From positions 11,842,001 to 11,906,000 of the forward strand of contig OZ199839.1 of NCBI GenBank assembly GCA_964304625.1: 64,000 bases of DNA. The letters are read 5' to 3'. Positions 1 through 12,619 of this stretch are shown here, in pieces; the stretch's first letter is position 1, and every line of letters begins with the position of its first letter. The position numbers and the translations under genes are program-made. This stretch comes from Kudoa neothunni (Eukaryota; Cnidaria). Below the pieces are notes generated by a model. That model saw nothing but the letters and a program-made list of their open reading frames with translations. It ran no database searches and was not told where the DNA came from.

Positions 1-518
1 TAATATTCTACTTTTACTAATGCGGATCCAAAAACTGGATTATTAAACCGACTATAATATGCTATACCCTTTAATATTCTATCATTGGAGGGACGATTGT
101 AGCTAATCATGTTGTATTATCAACAGAAAACTAAAATATTACACAAACAATATGTGAAAACCGTAATTGATGGACGATTCCTTTAAGAATCGCCGAAATT
201 TAGCTCCCATTATTTCTAAATTGGAACCATTTTCCTTAAATTTACTTATCTGAAAAGTTTTCACTATTATTTTAATGTTATGCCATGCAAATATCTAAAA
301 ATATATAATTTAATGTATGATTTTGCTAAACATAAATTACCTGCATAGAGCTTATCACTGTGTCTCGTATTAATGAAGGATTGTTTGAATCTAACTCAAT
401 CTATTACGAAATAAAAACCATATTGAATTTTGTTTACAGTGCTTTTTGCTAAATGGATATTAATTTGAACATAAATAGTATTTTTAAATCTTTTTAGACG
501 TTTTTGATTTTCCCATAG
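1..518 (-). CDS. ADAM-like metalloproteinase, copy A, partial (N-terminal part of protease domain; rest lies left of the window)
   Basis: Four minus-strand exons align with the same exons of copies B (8.2-8.8 kb) and C (53.6-54.2 kb). From high to low coordinate they read LWENQKRLKRFKNTIYVQIN.. (from 518), IELDSNNPSLIRDTVISSMQ, IFAWHNIKIIVKTFQISKF.. and SYNRPSNDRILKGIAYYSRF.., ending in FNNPVFGSALV at the window edge. The pattern matches the start of a reprolysin domain (strand 'YV.I.I', then 'NI.IIV'), placed before the zinc motif, so the HExxH part should lie just outside. Introns are short with GT/AG ends. No start codon or signal peptide was found; prodomain exons may lie above 518. No reading-frame break is visible in the part seen. 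Family membership rests on the alignment with B and C, which carry the zinc and disintegrin motifs. Confidence 0.75.
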
Positions 519-1403
519 CTAAATATTAAACATTCATGCCGTAAAACAGCGGTTATACCTTCATTTTTTCAACCCTCCCTAATCCATCGACTAAAGAGTT
601 AATTTCAAATTATTTTCTAAAATTGCATAGTTACTTTTCGAAAATAAAAATATAGGTATGAATACTGAGCATAACTTCATCTGTATTTTACTCCTACGAT
701 AATTGCGATACAGTAGTAAGTAGCTTATTAAACACAGTACTAAGAATATTCCCTATAATTTAAGTTACGACTAATTTAATGATTTCACGTTCTCAATTGT
801 AAAAATAATTAATTTTATAAAAAAGTTTAAACATTTTTCTGAGCCAAATGATACGATGAGGATTTTATCATCTCCCATGGCAAATACTTTTACATAATGT
901 ACTAATTCCCATCCTATGCTAACGCCCTTCATTATTTATTTAGAATAGACAAACGTATTCTCCTTTATTAAATAATTTATTTCATTATTTGAAATACATT
1001 TAATTTAACCTTTCCCGGACCTCAATTAATACATTTCGTGGGCTGTTTGACTTTAATATACCATATTTTGTTTTTTATAATTTTTTTTCAGCAATTTTGT
1101 CGTAAAACGTATATATATCTATATATGGGGTATTCCGTTGTTGTTTTTTTCCAGATATTAAATGTTGAACCACAATGATGAATTGGTGAAAGATCCTAGG
1201 ATTTATTGATTACTGAGAGAATGAGATGTATTATTAACTTGGGAATTCAGATTTTTTATTATTTTTAAAGTGAGTGGAATTCAATTTCAATTCTACCGAA
1301 ACCATGATTTTGTTATTGTTTCCTTTAATACTTCGGTGATTTTTTGATTATATTAGTACTGATTTTTGTTTAATATTAACGAATGTGTTGAGTATCATAT
1401 TGG
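519..1403. other. Non-coding stretch
   Basis: A+T-rich DNA with no convincing open frame. A possible upstream exon of ADAM copy A lies around 560-590 on the minus strand but cannot be confirmed. Confidence 0.5.
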
Positions 1404-1437
1404 CAGTGGTTATTCTTACGTTAAAGAATATCCTCTA
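1404..1437. repeat. Terminal-repeat-like sequence shared with the Merlin remnant at 38.9 kb
   Basis: The stretch starting GGCAGTGGTTATTCTTACG is the reverse complement of 38863-38897, with a few mismatches. At 38.9 kb it abuts the 3' end of a Merlin-type transposase frame, so this is probably the end of a related element or a short non-autonomous copy. No partner end was found nearby. Confidence 0.4.
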
Positions 1438-1544
1438 GAATAACTTATTGAAATATTGAATCAACATTTTTGAGTTCATATATGGGTATAGCTATTTTTA
1501 TTTTCTCGAAAATAGAATTTTATTATGTTAACCTTTCGTTAAAA

Positions 1545-1960
1545 ATTTGGCTATTGTGGAGCGCGTGGCACCTCCATTTTTAGCGTTTTTACGACTTTTA
1601 TCGTTTAAAATGGTTCTAAAAAATCTTATATGCCATTCTCATCTGGAATTTACAAAACTTTTTTACAAAATTACAAAAATAAATTTTTCATCTAATCGCA
1701 TATGGGATGGTGAAGTCAATAACATAATCCTCATGTTAAACACTGGCTTCTATATTTCACCATGAAGGAAAATGAATGTGATGACAATTCGTGCACTCAA
1801 ATGTTTATTTTATTTTTTTCATGGTATTATAATGAAATCAAATTAACAATAAGCCATTATAAAGGTCGTTGTTCAGTCATGTAGAATATTGAAACTTACT
1901 CTATCACCATAGCATTTTTTCATATTTATTCTATCCTAATTAAAGCTACATATTTATTTT
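1545..1960 (+). repeat. Dispersed repeat R1, copy 1
   Basis: About 400 bp closely resembles 48425-48830. Shared blocks include TTGTGGAGCG, GGTTCTAAAAAATCTTATAT, CATAATCCTCATGTTAAACA and the following GTTGTTCAGTCATGTAGAAT. A 72-codon open frame inside it is matched by a similar but diverged frame in copy 2. It looks like a fragment of an unidentified element rather than a gene. No terminal repeats were recognised. Confidence 0.6.
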
Positions 1961-2663
1961 TAGTATTATGAATTTTAATTGTCAAAACGCTACATTACCA
2001 GAGGTAATTATTGAGCGTTATATGATAAATTTTCTTCTAAACTCTGCATAGAATGTGATTATTAATTTGTAATTAACTACAATACTAGTTACTAACAAAG
2101 TTAGCAATTGAGAATAATTTTTAGAACTGAACATTATTTTGACGAATTATTATTAATGAAAAATTAACTGTGTTATATGTAAGTGAGTTTATATTAATTT
2201 TTTTGTTTGATCAATTTTGAACATCGTTATTTATTCTCGATTAAATGTAATATATTTTATTTTTTTAAGTTTTAAAAAAATATTTTAGTGAATATAGCAT
2301 TAATTTAATCAATATATCCTAATGATGTCTCTTATTAATACTTTTTTGTAACAAACAAAACTCGAACTAAATGCTCATAATATGTTGTAATTCCAAGATT
2401 TTTTATAAAATAATATTTTAAAATTCATTCATAAAATAGAAATCAATATATTTCCTATATCAATACGAAGTATGATTAATTTTGCCATCAAAGCATGTCG
2501 GTGGTTTCTCTCATCTTTATTGCGGTGATGCAATGACAGAAACTTATTTTTATTGAAAAATTTATATTGAGACAGTGTTATGAGTATGGACAAACTATTA
2601 ATATTCTATATTTCTGAACAACAGCCATTAATAATGATTAACTGCTAATTTTTTTAGAGATAA
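1961..2663. other. Non-coding stretch
   Basis: A+T-rich sequence without a supportable gene or repeat. Confidence 0.5.
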
Positions 2664-2720
2664 TCCTTTCTATGTATATAAAGTAGTAGTGTCCGTGTAT
2701 GTGCACTAATCTTCTCCTCA
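2664..2720 (+). mobile_element. Helitron-like 5' end, truncated
   Basis: The sequence begins TCCTTTCTATGTATATAAAG and continues with AGTAGTGTCCGTGTATGTG. This matches the 5' ends of the Helitron-like copies at 5774 (minus strand), 37575 and about 56632. The matching 3' hairpin and CTAG-type end were not found downstream, so only the left end seems present. Confidence 0.45.
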
Positions 2721-3680
2721 TACGGAGACTTTCTTTAATATTGGAGTTTCTTGGTATGCTTTAAAAAATACAAAATTAACTACAAAAATACAACGGGATT
2801 GTCTGCTTTCTTATAAAGTGGTGAATTTGTAATGTCAACTTTTTGTAAACAGATTAGTGCTGACAATAATAAGATTACTTTATCATGTGATTCGCTACAA
2901 TGTTCAATAATATGCGTATATAACTTTAATTGATATAGATTGAATACACCTGAAACTTTAACTTTACTCTTTTTACACTTTAAACTAAGTTAACAAGTTC
3001 TACAACATTCGTTGATGCGAAGGCGGGACTTGGCGTAAACAAAGATTTGTTGTTTAAATTGGAGATTAATTATCCGCACGAGTTGCAAGAACTTATGATT
3101 CCTAAAAGAAAATAAAGTCCAATAAAGAAGAAAATGAAAATGATCGTTTATTAATGTTAATTTTACTCAACTTTATCTTCAAAAGAAAGATAAAATAATT
3201 ATATTTGATTTTTAACAAAAATGACCTTGGCCTATTCAAGGCATAAGTCAGTGTGGCGGGGTTTTTGCGCTAGTTTGATATAAATGATTAGGCGTGAATT
3301 ATTTTGTTGAGCTTGGAAAAAGTAATTACATCACAGAGTGAAAATTAGTATTTACAATAATATATGTTGGCATGTAATTTCAGTCGTATAATTGCTTCCA
3401 AAGTTAACATTGCCACATCGTATTTAATCTATGCAACAACTGTATTATGAAACATTTTGATTATGTTTTTAATATTTATTCTTTTTTTATTCCTAATAAT
3501 ACTAATTTATTGTTCAACATATTCTCTCTTACAATTTTGTATCAAGTAATGATGTTAAAGTGCTGAGTAACAATGTGTTTTGTAGACATAATTATAACAT
3601 CGATATTTAAAGATGTCTTATTTCTAAAATAAAAAAAAATGTAATTATTAGATATTTATAATTTAGAAAAAAATAATTCC
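2721..3680. other. Non-coding stretch
   Basis: No supportable gene. Part of it may be unrecognised interior of the truncated Helitron-like element. Confidence 0.4.
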
Positions 3681-3847
3681 TGTTGGGGCTGATAGTTAGT
3701 CTTCGGCGTCAAAGATATAATAGCACACATTATCTTGGTCGGTACCTGTGTGTATTAATATACAGTTGGCGCTAACTATATAAACACCCTTATATTAGCC
3801 TCTATATTATTATTGTTATATTCGAACGATGGTTCCTTGCCCTAACA
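3681..3847. mobile_element. Solo LTR (fossil of an LTR retrotransposon)
   Basis: A 167-bp unit starts TGTTGGGGC and ends GCCCTAACA, giving an imperfect inverted repeat with the usual TG...CA ends. It is flanked on both sides by AATTCC, a target-site duplication. A TATATAAA box lies inside. No coding part is attached, so it looks like a solo LTR left by recombination; the intact flanking duplication suggests it is not among the oldest remnants here. Confidence 0.6.
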
Positions 3848-4724
3848 AATTCCAACAAAAATAACAATACAAGAAACATACAATCACATGCTATTGTAAT
3901 TTCATGATTAATTCGTCAACAACAATTATCAGGATATAAAAAAAATATATAAACTAAAACTAATCTCTTGAAATTTCACAGTAAATTTTTTATTTCAGGA
4001 ATTGAAATCTAACGTATACAAATTGCATTTTCTTCCTATAACCTTTAAGTATATACAATATAACAATAATAGACTGCTTTTCATTGATTAAAAATCATAA
4101 AAAGAAACTAGTCGTAGAAGAGTTGTTTTAATGATCCAATAGAGTTGAAAACAACGGAAAACAAAAATGCGCACAACGATGCGCACGCTGATTTAGCCCG
4201 AAGGGCAAATGTCATAATTTTTAGGATGATTTTTGAATTTTTTCTTTCCACTCAATATTTAAAAAATAATGTAAAACAAGTTTTGAATATAATAGGGATT
4301 GTCGAACATACGGAAAAGACTAAATTTGGTGAGGCACATACTCCCCCATTATTCTATTTATTTTATTAATAACAATCTTAAAAGAATTGGCGATAAAAAA
4401 GATGCACAATAGGGTACTTTTCAGGTGTTATAGACTTTATAATTACCGATATAATAACTCTCCCTTACAGTCAGTCATTATTATTATTATGTTCCTCCTT
4501 GGGGGATAGACAAAAATGTGCGCAGTATACACGCAGCCACATATTTTTAAGTTGTGGATCTTATTCTTACTGATAATTTTATTGTGCAAAAAATTTAAAA
4601 GTTAATAAAAAAGTAAATGATTATATTACGGGTTTTCATTAGGAATCTTTGCCCTAATATCATAAAGTGCGTTATATTGATGATACGCAGCAACTCGTTA
4701 TTACTGAATGCATGTTTATATATA
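3848..4724. other. Non-coding stretch
   Basis: A 74-codon frame at 4145-4369 has no recognisable domain and no homologous copy here, so I do not treat it as a gene. Confidence 0.4.
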
Positions 4725-5774
4725 ACTGGCGGGAATTGTCCAGCTTTGCTTGAGAATTTAAAGCACTGAAAAATTTCTTAAAAATATTCAAAAATGATAT
4801 TGATATTTCAAATTAACCTATCGATGCATTCAAACTAAAAATATTTTTCAAATTATATTTTAACGAAATGAATACGAAATTTATGATCATTTCTGTGAAG
4901 GAGTGTATTGACCCCAGTGCTCATTTAAAAATTTCGTGGCCCGGGACCGACTTTAAGTAGTATTTGTTCATGTAATATTTTTTGCAATGCTTTTTTGGGG
5001 TGGCAAAAAAGATACAGAGATAGAAAAAAATAGATGAAAATTAATTGATACTGCTAAAATTAGCATAGCCTGGCCCGGCATAAACATTAATGCACTTTTC
5101 CCAAACAAACAGCTGAAAATCGTTTTAATATCAACATAAATAATTCAATTAATAAGATGACGTAAAAGTACAACCATCTGCTTAGAATTTAATCACTGAA
5201 AGTTCAACATAGCGGACGATTTCAATGAAATCTACGGACACAATATTTCCATTATAAAGCTTCATTCAATATGATTTTAACGTTCCCCACCAATTTTTTA
5301 TTCATGAAACATATGTAAATTTTTTAACATATCTAATACTATTAATACAACCTTCAAAATGAGTTTATCATGTTAAATACATTAAAAGTCCACAAATAAA
5401 GAGTGAATTTGCACGAACACCTAAATTTACACACTAAATTTATATACAAAGTCAGATAGCAGCAGTTAATCAACATTTGATAGAGCATATAAAGGGGAAA
5501 TTAACTTCAACCAACCATCTTCAGGTCATATGCAGGGGTTAATCCTATTGTTGAACATTAGTAATCCGATAAATAAACCTTAAATCGACCAAATCACCAT
5601 TATTTAAACACTTCTAGGAACATTTTGTAGTGTGAAAATGATTTAAAGATTTTCTGAAACATTGTGATCTTTACAAAACTTCATAAATGTCTCTTTAAAA
5701 GGAAAAAATGTGGATTCACATGCGTCCTTGCTGACACACACACACGGGCACTACTACTTTATATATATAGAAGA
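4725..5774 (-). mobile_element. Helitron-like non-autonomous element, copy 2
   Basis: On the minus strand it starts TCTTCTATATATATAAAG, has a GT-rich stretch, and ends with CAAGCAAAGCTGG followed by a CCAG/TT junction in place of the usual CTAG/T. The interior aligns with the copies at 37.6 and 56.6 kb, for example around 5180-5280 and the 'GCCGGGC' block near 5070. It is about 1.05 kb with no long open frame, consistent with a non-autonomous Helitron relative. Family assignment rests on terminal structure and multiple copies, not on a Rep/helicase gene. Confidence 0.55.
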
Positions 5775-6643
5775 TAGTATATAGTAAATATGATTTTAAT
5801 ATATAATTATGTAACTATTTGATATCTACATCTATCGAAACTCGATTGTTTCATGTGCGTATATTTAAACTATTATAGAGGTCAATTAATCATTTTTTAA
5901 TAATTTTATTTATACGTGAATTAATTCCAAAGAAAATTATTCCTTTATTTTTTAAATTGAGACAACCTATCGAATTTCTAATGAATGATAATTATGATAA
6001 ATTGTGACTGAAAAATTTAATAAAACATGCTACATTATTATTTCTTAGTCATTTTTTAATAAAAAGACAAAAAAATACACAAAAGAATTAAAAAATATTT
6101 AACTGATATTGAAAATTAGTTACGTTGGTAAAATTAATGATACTATGGAATGAGATCAATTATATTTATTACAGTACGAATTGTTATATTGTCTTATAGG
6201 CATAGAGAAACCTACAAAAATCAATAGATTCAAAAAATGCATTATCTGATTACCATATCAGAAGAATGACCACCAATAACAACGATGTAACTATCAGAAA
6301 TATTTCTAAAAGGAAATTAGGCATTCAGTAATCTAATTACGAAATACTATTTAAGCCTAAAGGCAATTCATCATTGTAGAACGCATCACTAAATATTAAT
6401 TGTAAACTAATGATTAAATATAATTAAAAATAATATAATGTGACTATTTTTATAATTTTAAAAATTTAAGAAAATCTTTATATATGAAGATTATCGAATA
6501 CGTATGTATAAATATTGAAGGAATAAACGTAATATTTTGAATCTGTTTGTGGTATTCTGGTCTATAAAATATAAAGGCTGAATATTTTCTAATATATTCG
6601 TTTACATAATATAAGAAGAGCATCGCCCATTTTGATTACAATA
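5775..6643. other. Non-coding stretch downstream of ADAM copy B
   Basis: Very A+T-rich. No gene or clear repeat seen. Confidence 0.5.
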
Positions 6644-8762
6644 CTATAATAATAAAAAAATAAATATATAAGTGAATTTTACTTTATTCGAAGGACACAC
6701 AATGTTTTTACATAAACTGAAATCCTTATATTCACTCTTACATATACCATCAATGCATATCTAATTTTTTATAAGGTGTATAATATTGTTGTTTGTACTG
6801 TTCCAGATGGACATAATATATTTAGGCATTTGTTTCTATTTTCGCTAGCGTCCACGCATCTATTATTCATACACATCTAAAAATTAATTAAAATCCTTTA
6901 TATATCTAATAAAATACTTTATCTGTTCCACAATTTTGACCATTCGGAACAAAACCCAAGAAATTATCTGAAGTTGTCGGAACTACATACCTATGAATAC
7001 AAAACGATTGTTTACAATTTATTAATTTAAATTACGGGCAGTAGCCACCTGGATATTTTGTTCCATCAAAAGTAACCACGTTCGGCGGGTAAAAACAAGG
7101 CAAAAATCCACATAAAGTATTACTAATAAAAAGTAATATTTTTAGTCAGAATATTTATATACAATGATTTCCTGTATTTCGAACCTAATTCGACTTTGAT
7201 GTCAGAAGCTAATAACTCATCACATATATGATTATACGTTATTTTTGCTATTGTTGGTTAGATTTTTCTGTGTAAAACAATTTTTTACTCGAATTATGCA
7301 ATTGGATACACTGATGAGTTACATCCGGACATACGCCATTTACACAGTATGACTGTTGAAATATTAATAACTATACACAAAATAGTTTTATCTAATTACA
7401 GGTCCATTATTCGAACTACAAGGAGTCCCATCAGACTTTTTATTGGATATTGGACACTATTTTCTAAATAACTGAAATTTTATTATACAAAATTAATTAC
7501 AAACGGGCTTTTTCCATCACATGTTTCCCGCATATGACATTCTTCCGTTTCATGGCATATATTACCTTCATTAATCTGTAGAGAATAAGAAAATATATTT
7601 AATTTATTCCAAGAATGTGACTGAAAAGAAATCACTTGACATTGAATACAACATTCTCCTTTGGAGCACTTAGCGGGGGGTTTAAATTTACAATTCTTAT
7701 AATCACAACACCTAATTTCACCACTCCGAATACAATTTTCCTCAAAGCCACAGTCACACTCTTCCCCAGGATCCACCATACCGTTCCCGCATACTTGAAA
7801 TGTGGGGTGGTTCACATTGTTCTAATTTATATGGATTATCAGTTATTTTTGTGAAATCATATATACTATCAGGAAATCATTTTTGTGGTAATTATCAAAG
7901 TGAAATTTCATAAGATCAAATGCTGTTGCACCGAAAGCTGGAGGATAAGGCAAATTGTCTGACCTATAATTATAATAAACTTATATAAACCTGAAGTTAC
8001 GTCATATACGTATACCATTCGAAAGGAGCAGATTGCATGAGACAACCAGGATCTTCTTGGAAGCAATTGCTAACTTTAGTATAATCAAATTAAAAAATCT
8101 AAAATTAATCATTCTTACTGTCGTTTTCAAGATGTATAACCGAGAATAAATGTGCTAATTCATGAGAGAATGTCATGTGGGCTGGATAAATATCAAAATC
8201 ATCGTTAACTGGTATCTAATTTAATTTGGTTACTTATCAATTACTATGACAATCAACCTTTATTATAGCTACCCCCAAAACCGGATTATTTAGAAATTTG
8301 CTCAAAGCCAAACCCTTGCTATCTCCAACATTGTGAATATATTCATATCTTTTTCAATTTACACAGGAATAATGCATTGAAGAATCACATAAAAAGTATA
8401 TGATATCCTCTGTTAACATAAGATTTTAAAAGAAAATCGCGAAATTGATAGGTCATCTCTCTTAAATTATACACTTTTTCTTGAAAATTACTTATACCAA
8501 AAGACTTTACAATTATTTTAATGTTATGCCATGCATATGACTAAAATATATCCAACGTAAAATTAAATCAATTTTAATACTTGCATGGTTTTAATGACCA
8601 TATCTCTCATTAGGGTAGGCTTTGTTGAGTCCAGCTTAATCTTTTAAAAATGATCAACTCTTCAGATATAAAAATAATCACGGTGCTTTTGGCTTTATGA
8701 ATGTTTATATGTACGTATCTAGTATTTGTCATTCGTTTAAGATAGTTTGGGTCGTTCCATAG
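6644..8762 (-). CDS. ADAM-like metalloproteinase-disintegrin, copy B (many short exons)
   Basis: Predicted secreted or surface zinc endopeptidase. Minus-strand exons in order: LWNDPNYLKRMTNTRYVHIN.. (from 8762); IKLDSTKPTLMRDMVIKTMQ; SYAWHNIKIIVKSFGISNF; an exon ending FLNNPVLGVAIIK; the zinc-site exon HELAHLFSVIH (8132-8164), with the three histidines of HExxHxxxxxH but Ser in place of the usual Gly; the disintegrin exon CGNGMVDPGEECDCGF..CCDYKNCKFK (7650-7815); EECHMRETCDGKSP; DGTPC; YCVNGVCP; NFLGFVPNGQNCGTDK; MCMNNRCVDASENRNKC..; and CKSEYKDFSLCKNIVCP, ending in a short hydrophobic tail and TAG at 6644. This is the protease, disintegrin, Cys-rich, EGF-like order of ADAMs and P-III reprolysins. 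Exon ends are GT/AG. The start codon, signal peptide and prodomain were not located and may lie above 8762. Confidence 0.85.
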
Positions 8763-10182
8763 CTATATCTTAATTATGTAAAAGTTTAAACATTACTTAT
8801 ACATCACTAGGTTCTATGGTGTTGACAGCACAAGCTAAATCATAAATATAAAAAAATTAAGAAATCCCAAAACTTTACTTGTTTTTATTAGAATAGCAAT
8901 ATAAATGAAAATATAAGTTAATATTTTAATTTTTAACGCGTTATCAAACATTTGGGGATAATTTAATCAGATTACAATGTCATAGGTGTTTTAATAGCTA
9001 AAGAATATCGGATTAATATTAAATATTATAATACACAGTTACATTCTAATCAATAGGTATTTAATTAAATAATCATATACTTATTTGAATTTATTTAATC
9101 ATCAAAATTTAACTCTCGTTTTAACTATATATTTAAATATTTAACAGGCCTTATTAAATAAGTTCGTGTTCGTATACTTATTGAATAATGAATATTAATA
9201 ATGGAAATTGAGTTCATTAATAATAGTTATAAAATTATCAATACTCAATTTTTGATTGAATAATGGTTTAGTACGTGTTCTCAATACTTTTTTATTATTG
9301 GAAATATAATTTATTCTTTATTGCATACTTTCTAAAAATGATTTAGCGACATATTGCTATCATAATTTACTTTGGCAGAAATTTAAAAAATTATTTAAAT
9401 ACAACAGATGAGGGTTAATACGTAATCCTATTTGTTACCGAGGAAAAGATGTAAGTTTGCCAATAATGCGTTTAAATTTCTGTAATTTAATTCAAAAAAT
9501 TATTTCCAAGCATAAAAACTCAACTAAATTAAGTTTATATATATAAACATAGGTCCCGTGCTCAAGCATGTAGTAAATTATATATGAAATGGCACAAAAG
9601 CGCATTAACCTCCATTTATCGTATAATTATCTCAATCTCAAATAAATCATTATGTTATAATATTTTTTACTAGATTATAATAGGTCAATTTAAAAAATAG
9701 TTAAAAATCAAAACATAAAACAAGCGTATAATATTAATTAAACATTATTCATGTAGTTATTTAATGCTTGTATGGACATGCAAGATTTATATTTCTCTAT
9801 ATTTAATTTTTCATGTTTTACGTTGATTAATTGGGTTTTAGTTGAAACATGGAAATGTATTTATGCTGAGAAGGTAACTTAGATTTAGATAATAATTATT
9901 TTAAGATAAATAAAGTGTTAGGAAATTGGTTCTCATTCTTATTAATTGCTCACACAATTAATAAGAATTGCGTAATGGTTTTAATTGCGCAAACCCCTAA
10001 AGTAACTTAATATATTGATGTACTTTATGCGATAAATTTTTCGAAAATTTTAAAGATATACTCAATAAATTAATTTTAGTTTGACGAACTTTGTATTATG
10101 TTCAGCTGTCGTCGGTTCACTTGTTATAAATTGTGTCTTTATGTGCTTCGGATCCTTATTGCCTTGATTTCAGAAGGTCAGT
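8763..10182. other. Upstream region of ADAM copy B
   Basis: A short candidate exon at about 8790-8830 (minus; reads CAVNTIEPSD) could belong to copy B. The rest is A+T-rich with no recognisable gene. Confidence 0.4.
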
Positions 10183-10665
10183 GTGAGCATGAAGTTAAAA
10201 GACATTAATTTTGATATGCCTATAGGAGACCAATTGGAGATATCGGGGGCTAGATCACTCAGACAATTTATAACGCTGAACAGCATTATGTATGTATTCA
10301 TTAGGATGTCCCAATCTACCAATGAACAATATTGGAACCCTCGGAACAGGGGGAGCTTTAATTAGGTTCTGTTGAAACTTTTAGAACAAAAATAAGGAAC
10401 TATCGCGCGAGTATCAAAAACGTCCAAAGCCAATGGAATATATTTTTTGAACGAGAGTATAAAACACGTCGAACTTGTACAAGATTTTGCTAACCGAATA
10501 TTATTTCAACTTGAAGCTGAAAGCCCAAACATTACTACAAAGGAAGCAATATTTTTCGTCAAATCAAAATTTGCGGAAACGTTGCACATAATGTTACAAC
10601 CCGTACTACACTTAGATTCTACCGGAAATCCTCTCAGCGTGCAGAAGAGGTTCAAACATGCATAG
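10183..10665 (+). mobile_element. Possible retroelement capsid-type fossil, uncertain
   Basis: Two short plus-strand frames. The second (NESIKHVELVQDFANRIL.. to about 10665) is helical in character and weakly resembles the gag region of Ty3/gypsy-type elements. It is less A+T-rich than its surroundings. No zinc knuckle, polymerase or LTR was found beside it, so it is a broken remnant at best and could be an unrelated exon. Confidence 0.25.
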
Positions 10666-11452
10666 ATATGTATAAGATTGACATAAACGATTTAGCCTCA
10701 TCCATTAATGTCATTACACAAACCTTGTATACAAATCGGCACCAAAAAAAGCTGAATGCTTTACATCAGTAATTCGCTACATATTTTACACCCATACTCA
10801 TATGCTCATTTCCATGATCACTTCTAATTTCGTCTAAGTTCAAATTCAAGTTGATATTTAAAATGAATATTCCTAATTATTTCTAAAATGCATCAATTAA
10901 TAACTAAAAGTTTTAATTAATTTAATTTGATGGATAATTTAAGAAGGACGAATAATTTCTTTTCCAGACTCATGATTCAACACCTAACGATTGAAGTCTT
11001 TATTTATCCCTGCCTAAATATATCATTTTATGTAAATTAGACCTCGAATACCTGGAGTGGACCATTGGGGTCTAGTAGCGAAAAAACCTTTAATATCTTA
11101 TCAGTTTTATAAGCTATTAATTTCTAATTATGTGTATTTTATTTTATAAACTTACTAATTAAAATGTTAAAATATTAGATTTTCAGACTTTGTAATTTTG
11201 TGCATAAACGAAGAAACAAAAAAAATTACGTAAATACCTGATGAGTTGGACCACAGTGATCCACCTGAAACTAATGATTTAATCAACCTTTGAAACATTA
11301 TTATTAAAATTACTGTATTCTAGAAATGACGTTGTATAACCGAATCTGTATATATCTGAATATTTTATAACACATTATAATTTAAATTAAGAATATTAAA
11401 ACGTATAAATGAAATCTATGGTGGGCGGTCCGTCTTATAGAAAATATCTATA
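10666..11452. other. Non-coding stretch, possibly the left part of a piggyBac remnant
   Basis: Contains GGACCATTGGGGTC near 11060 and GTTGGACCACAGTGATCCACC near 11245. These are imperfect palindromes like those near the ends of the piggyBac copies at 19 and 58 kb. No clear TTAA-bounded terminal repeat was identified. Confidence 0.3.
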
Positions 11453-12006
11453 ATGAGTTCTGATAGAGTAGTTAATTTTCTTGAAGTTGAAGATGAAAGT
11501 GTTGATGATGTATTATTCGAAGAATCAGAATCTGAAGATTTAGATGAAACCATAAATAATCTGGTCAATTATGAGGGTGATTGTGATGTAAATGACAGCG
11601 ACGAAAGTAACGAAGATGCTTCAGAAATCTCCTGTGTCGTGTCAAAAGATGGAGAAAATTGACGCATAACTCCAACAAGAATTGAACGGAGAGTAACACA
11701 GCAGAATATATAAAAGGGGAAGCAGAACTTTCAAAAGAAGCAAGACTTACAGGACAAACTCCATTGAGAGCATTTGGAAATTTCTTGACTTCTTTTATGT
11801 TTGATAAGAACATATATTGCACAAATATGTTCATAAAACCAGAAAAACCCAACGTAAAGAAAATTGATTTGGAAGAACTCAACATTTATTTGGGTGCAGT
11901 CATACTTATCGGAGTGGTGAAAGGGAAGAACGAGAATATTAGAGAGTTCTGGAATGAAAAATCCGGCCTATCATTCGTAATAAAAAAGATATTCAGAAAT
12001 CGCTGA
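11453..12006 (+). mobile_element. piggyBac transposase remnant (N-terminal part only)
   Basis: The first frame (11453-11662) is the acidic low-complexity N-terminus typical of piggyBac transposases, rich in Asp, Glu and Ser. The second, in another frame (11764-12006), reads ..LEELNIYLGAVILIGVVKG..REFWNEKSG, the conserved 'I...E....lg..ilmGi.k....yW' segment. No catalytic Asp segment (DE..FRGR, D..F, GVDM.D) follows, so the copy is frameshifted and lacks its C-terminal two thirds. It cannot encode an active transposase. Confidence 0.7.
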
Positions 12007-12619
12007 TAACAGTGCACCAAAAAATTTTATTAAACAAACCCATTACGTCAGTGTTTACCAACTTTTTTTCAATATCGATTCGCCTTTTTCAAAAGTATTG
12101 ATTAAAAAAAAACTTGTACTGTTGATAACCTTAAATAACACTATCTATCTCATTAAAACTTAAAAGAAATTAATATATAATTCTCTTCTTATTAAAATTA
12201 AAATGTATTCAATTAAATCTAACTTTATTCATGGAGTGACTTTAAACAATAATATTTTTAGTTATTCATTCCGTCGAAAACAACATCAAATGAGACTCGT
12301 GGTAATCCAACCTTCATTAAGGAAGAATTTCATGTATACGGGGATAATAAATAATATAAATCTAAAATCAATCAATATTATATTAGATTTAATAAAAAAA
12401 AGGAATACATGATTCTAAATGAGACACGATTGAGATTCAAATCATTCTGATTCTATTCGAATGAAGGTCACGTTAAATATTATTATTAATATAATTAGTC
12501 ATTTTTTGTTTATTAATGTTCAAGAAATTTAGTAGAGAAGACACCAAGCATATATAGTAAGCGAATTAAAAGCTTCAAAAAGATTCAGAGAGTTGCTAGA
12601 TATTTATTATTAGAGAAGA
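12007..12619. other. Non-coding stretch between piggyBac remnant and karyopherin 3' end
   Basis: A 69-codon plus-strand frame at 12203-12412 shows no domain. This region should contain the karyopherin 3' UTR. Confidence 0.4.
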
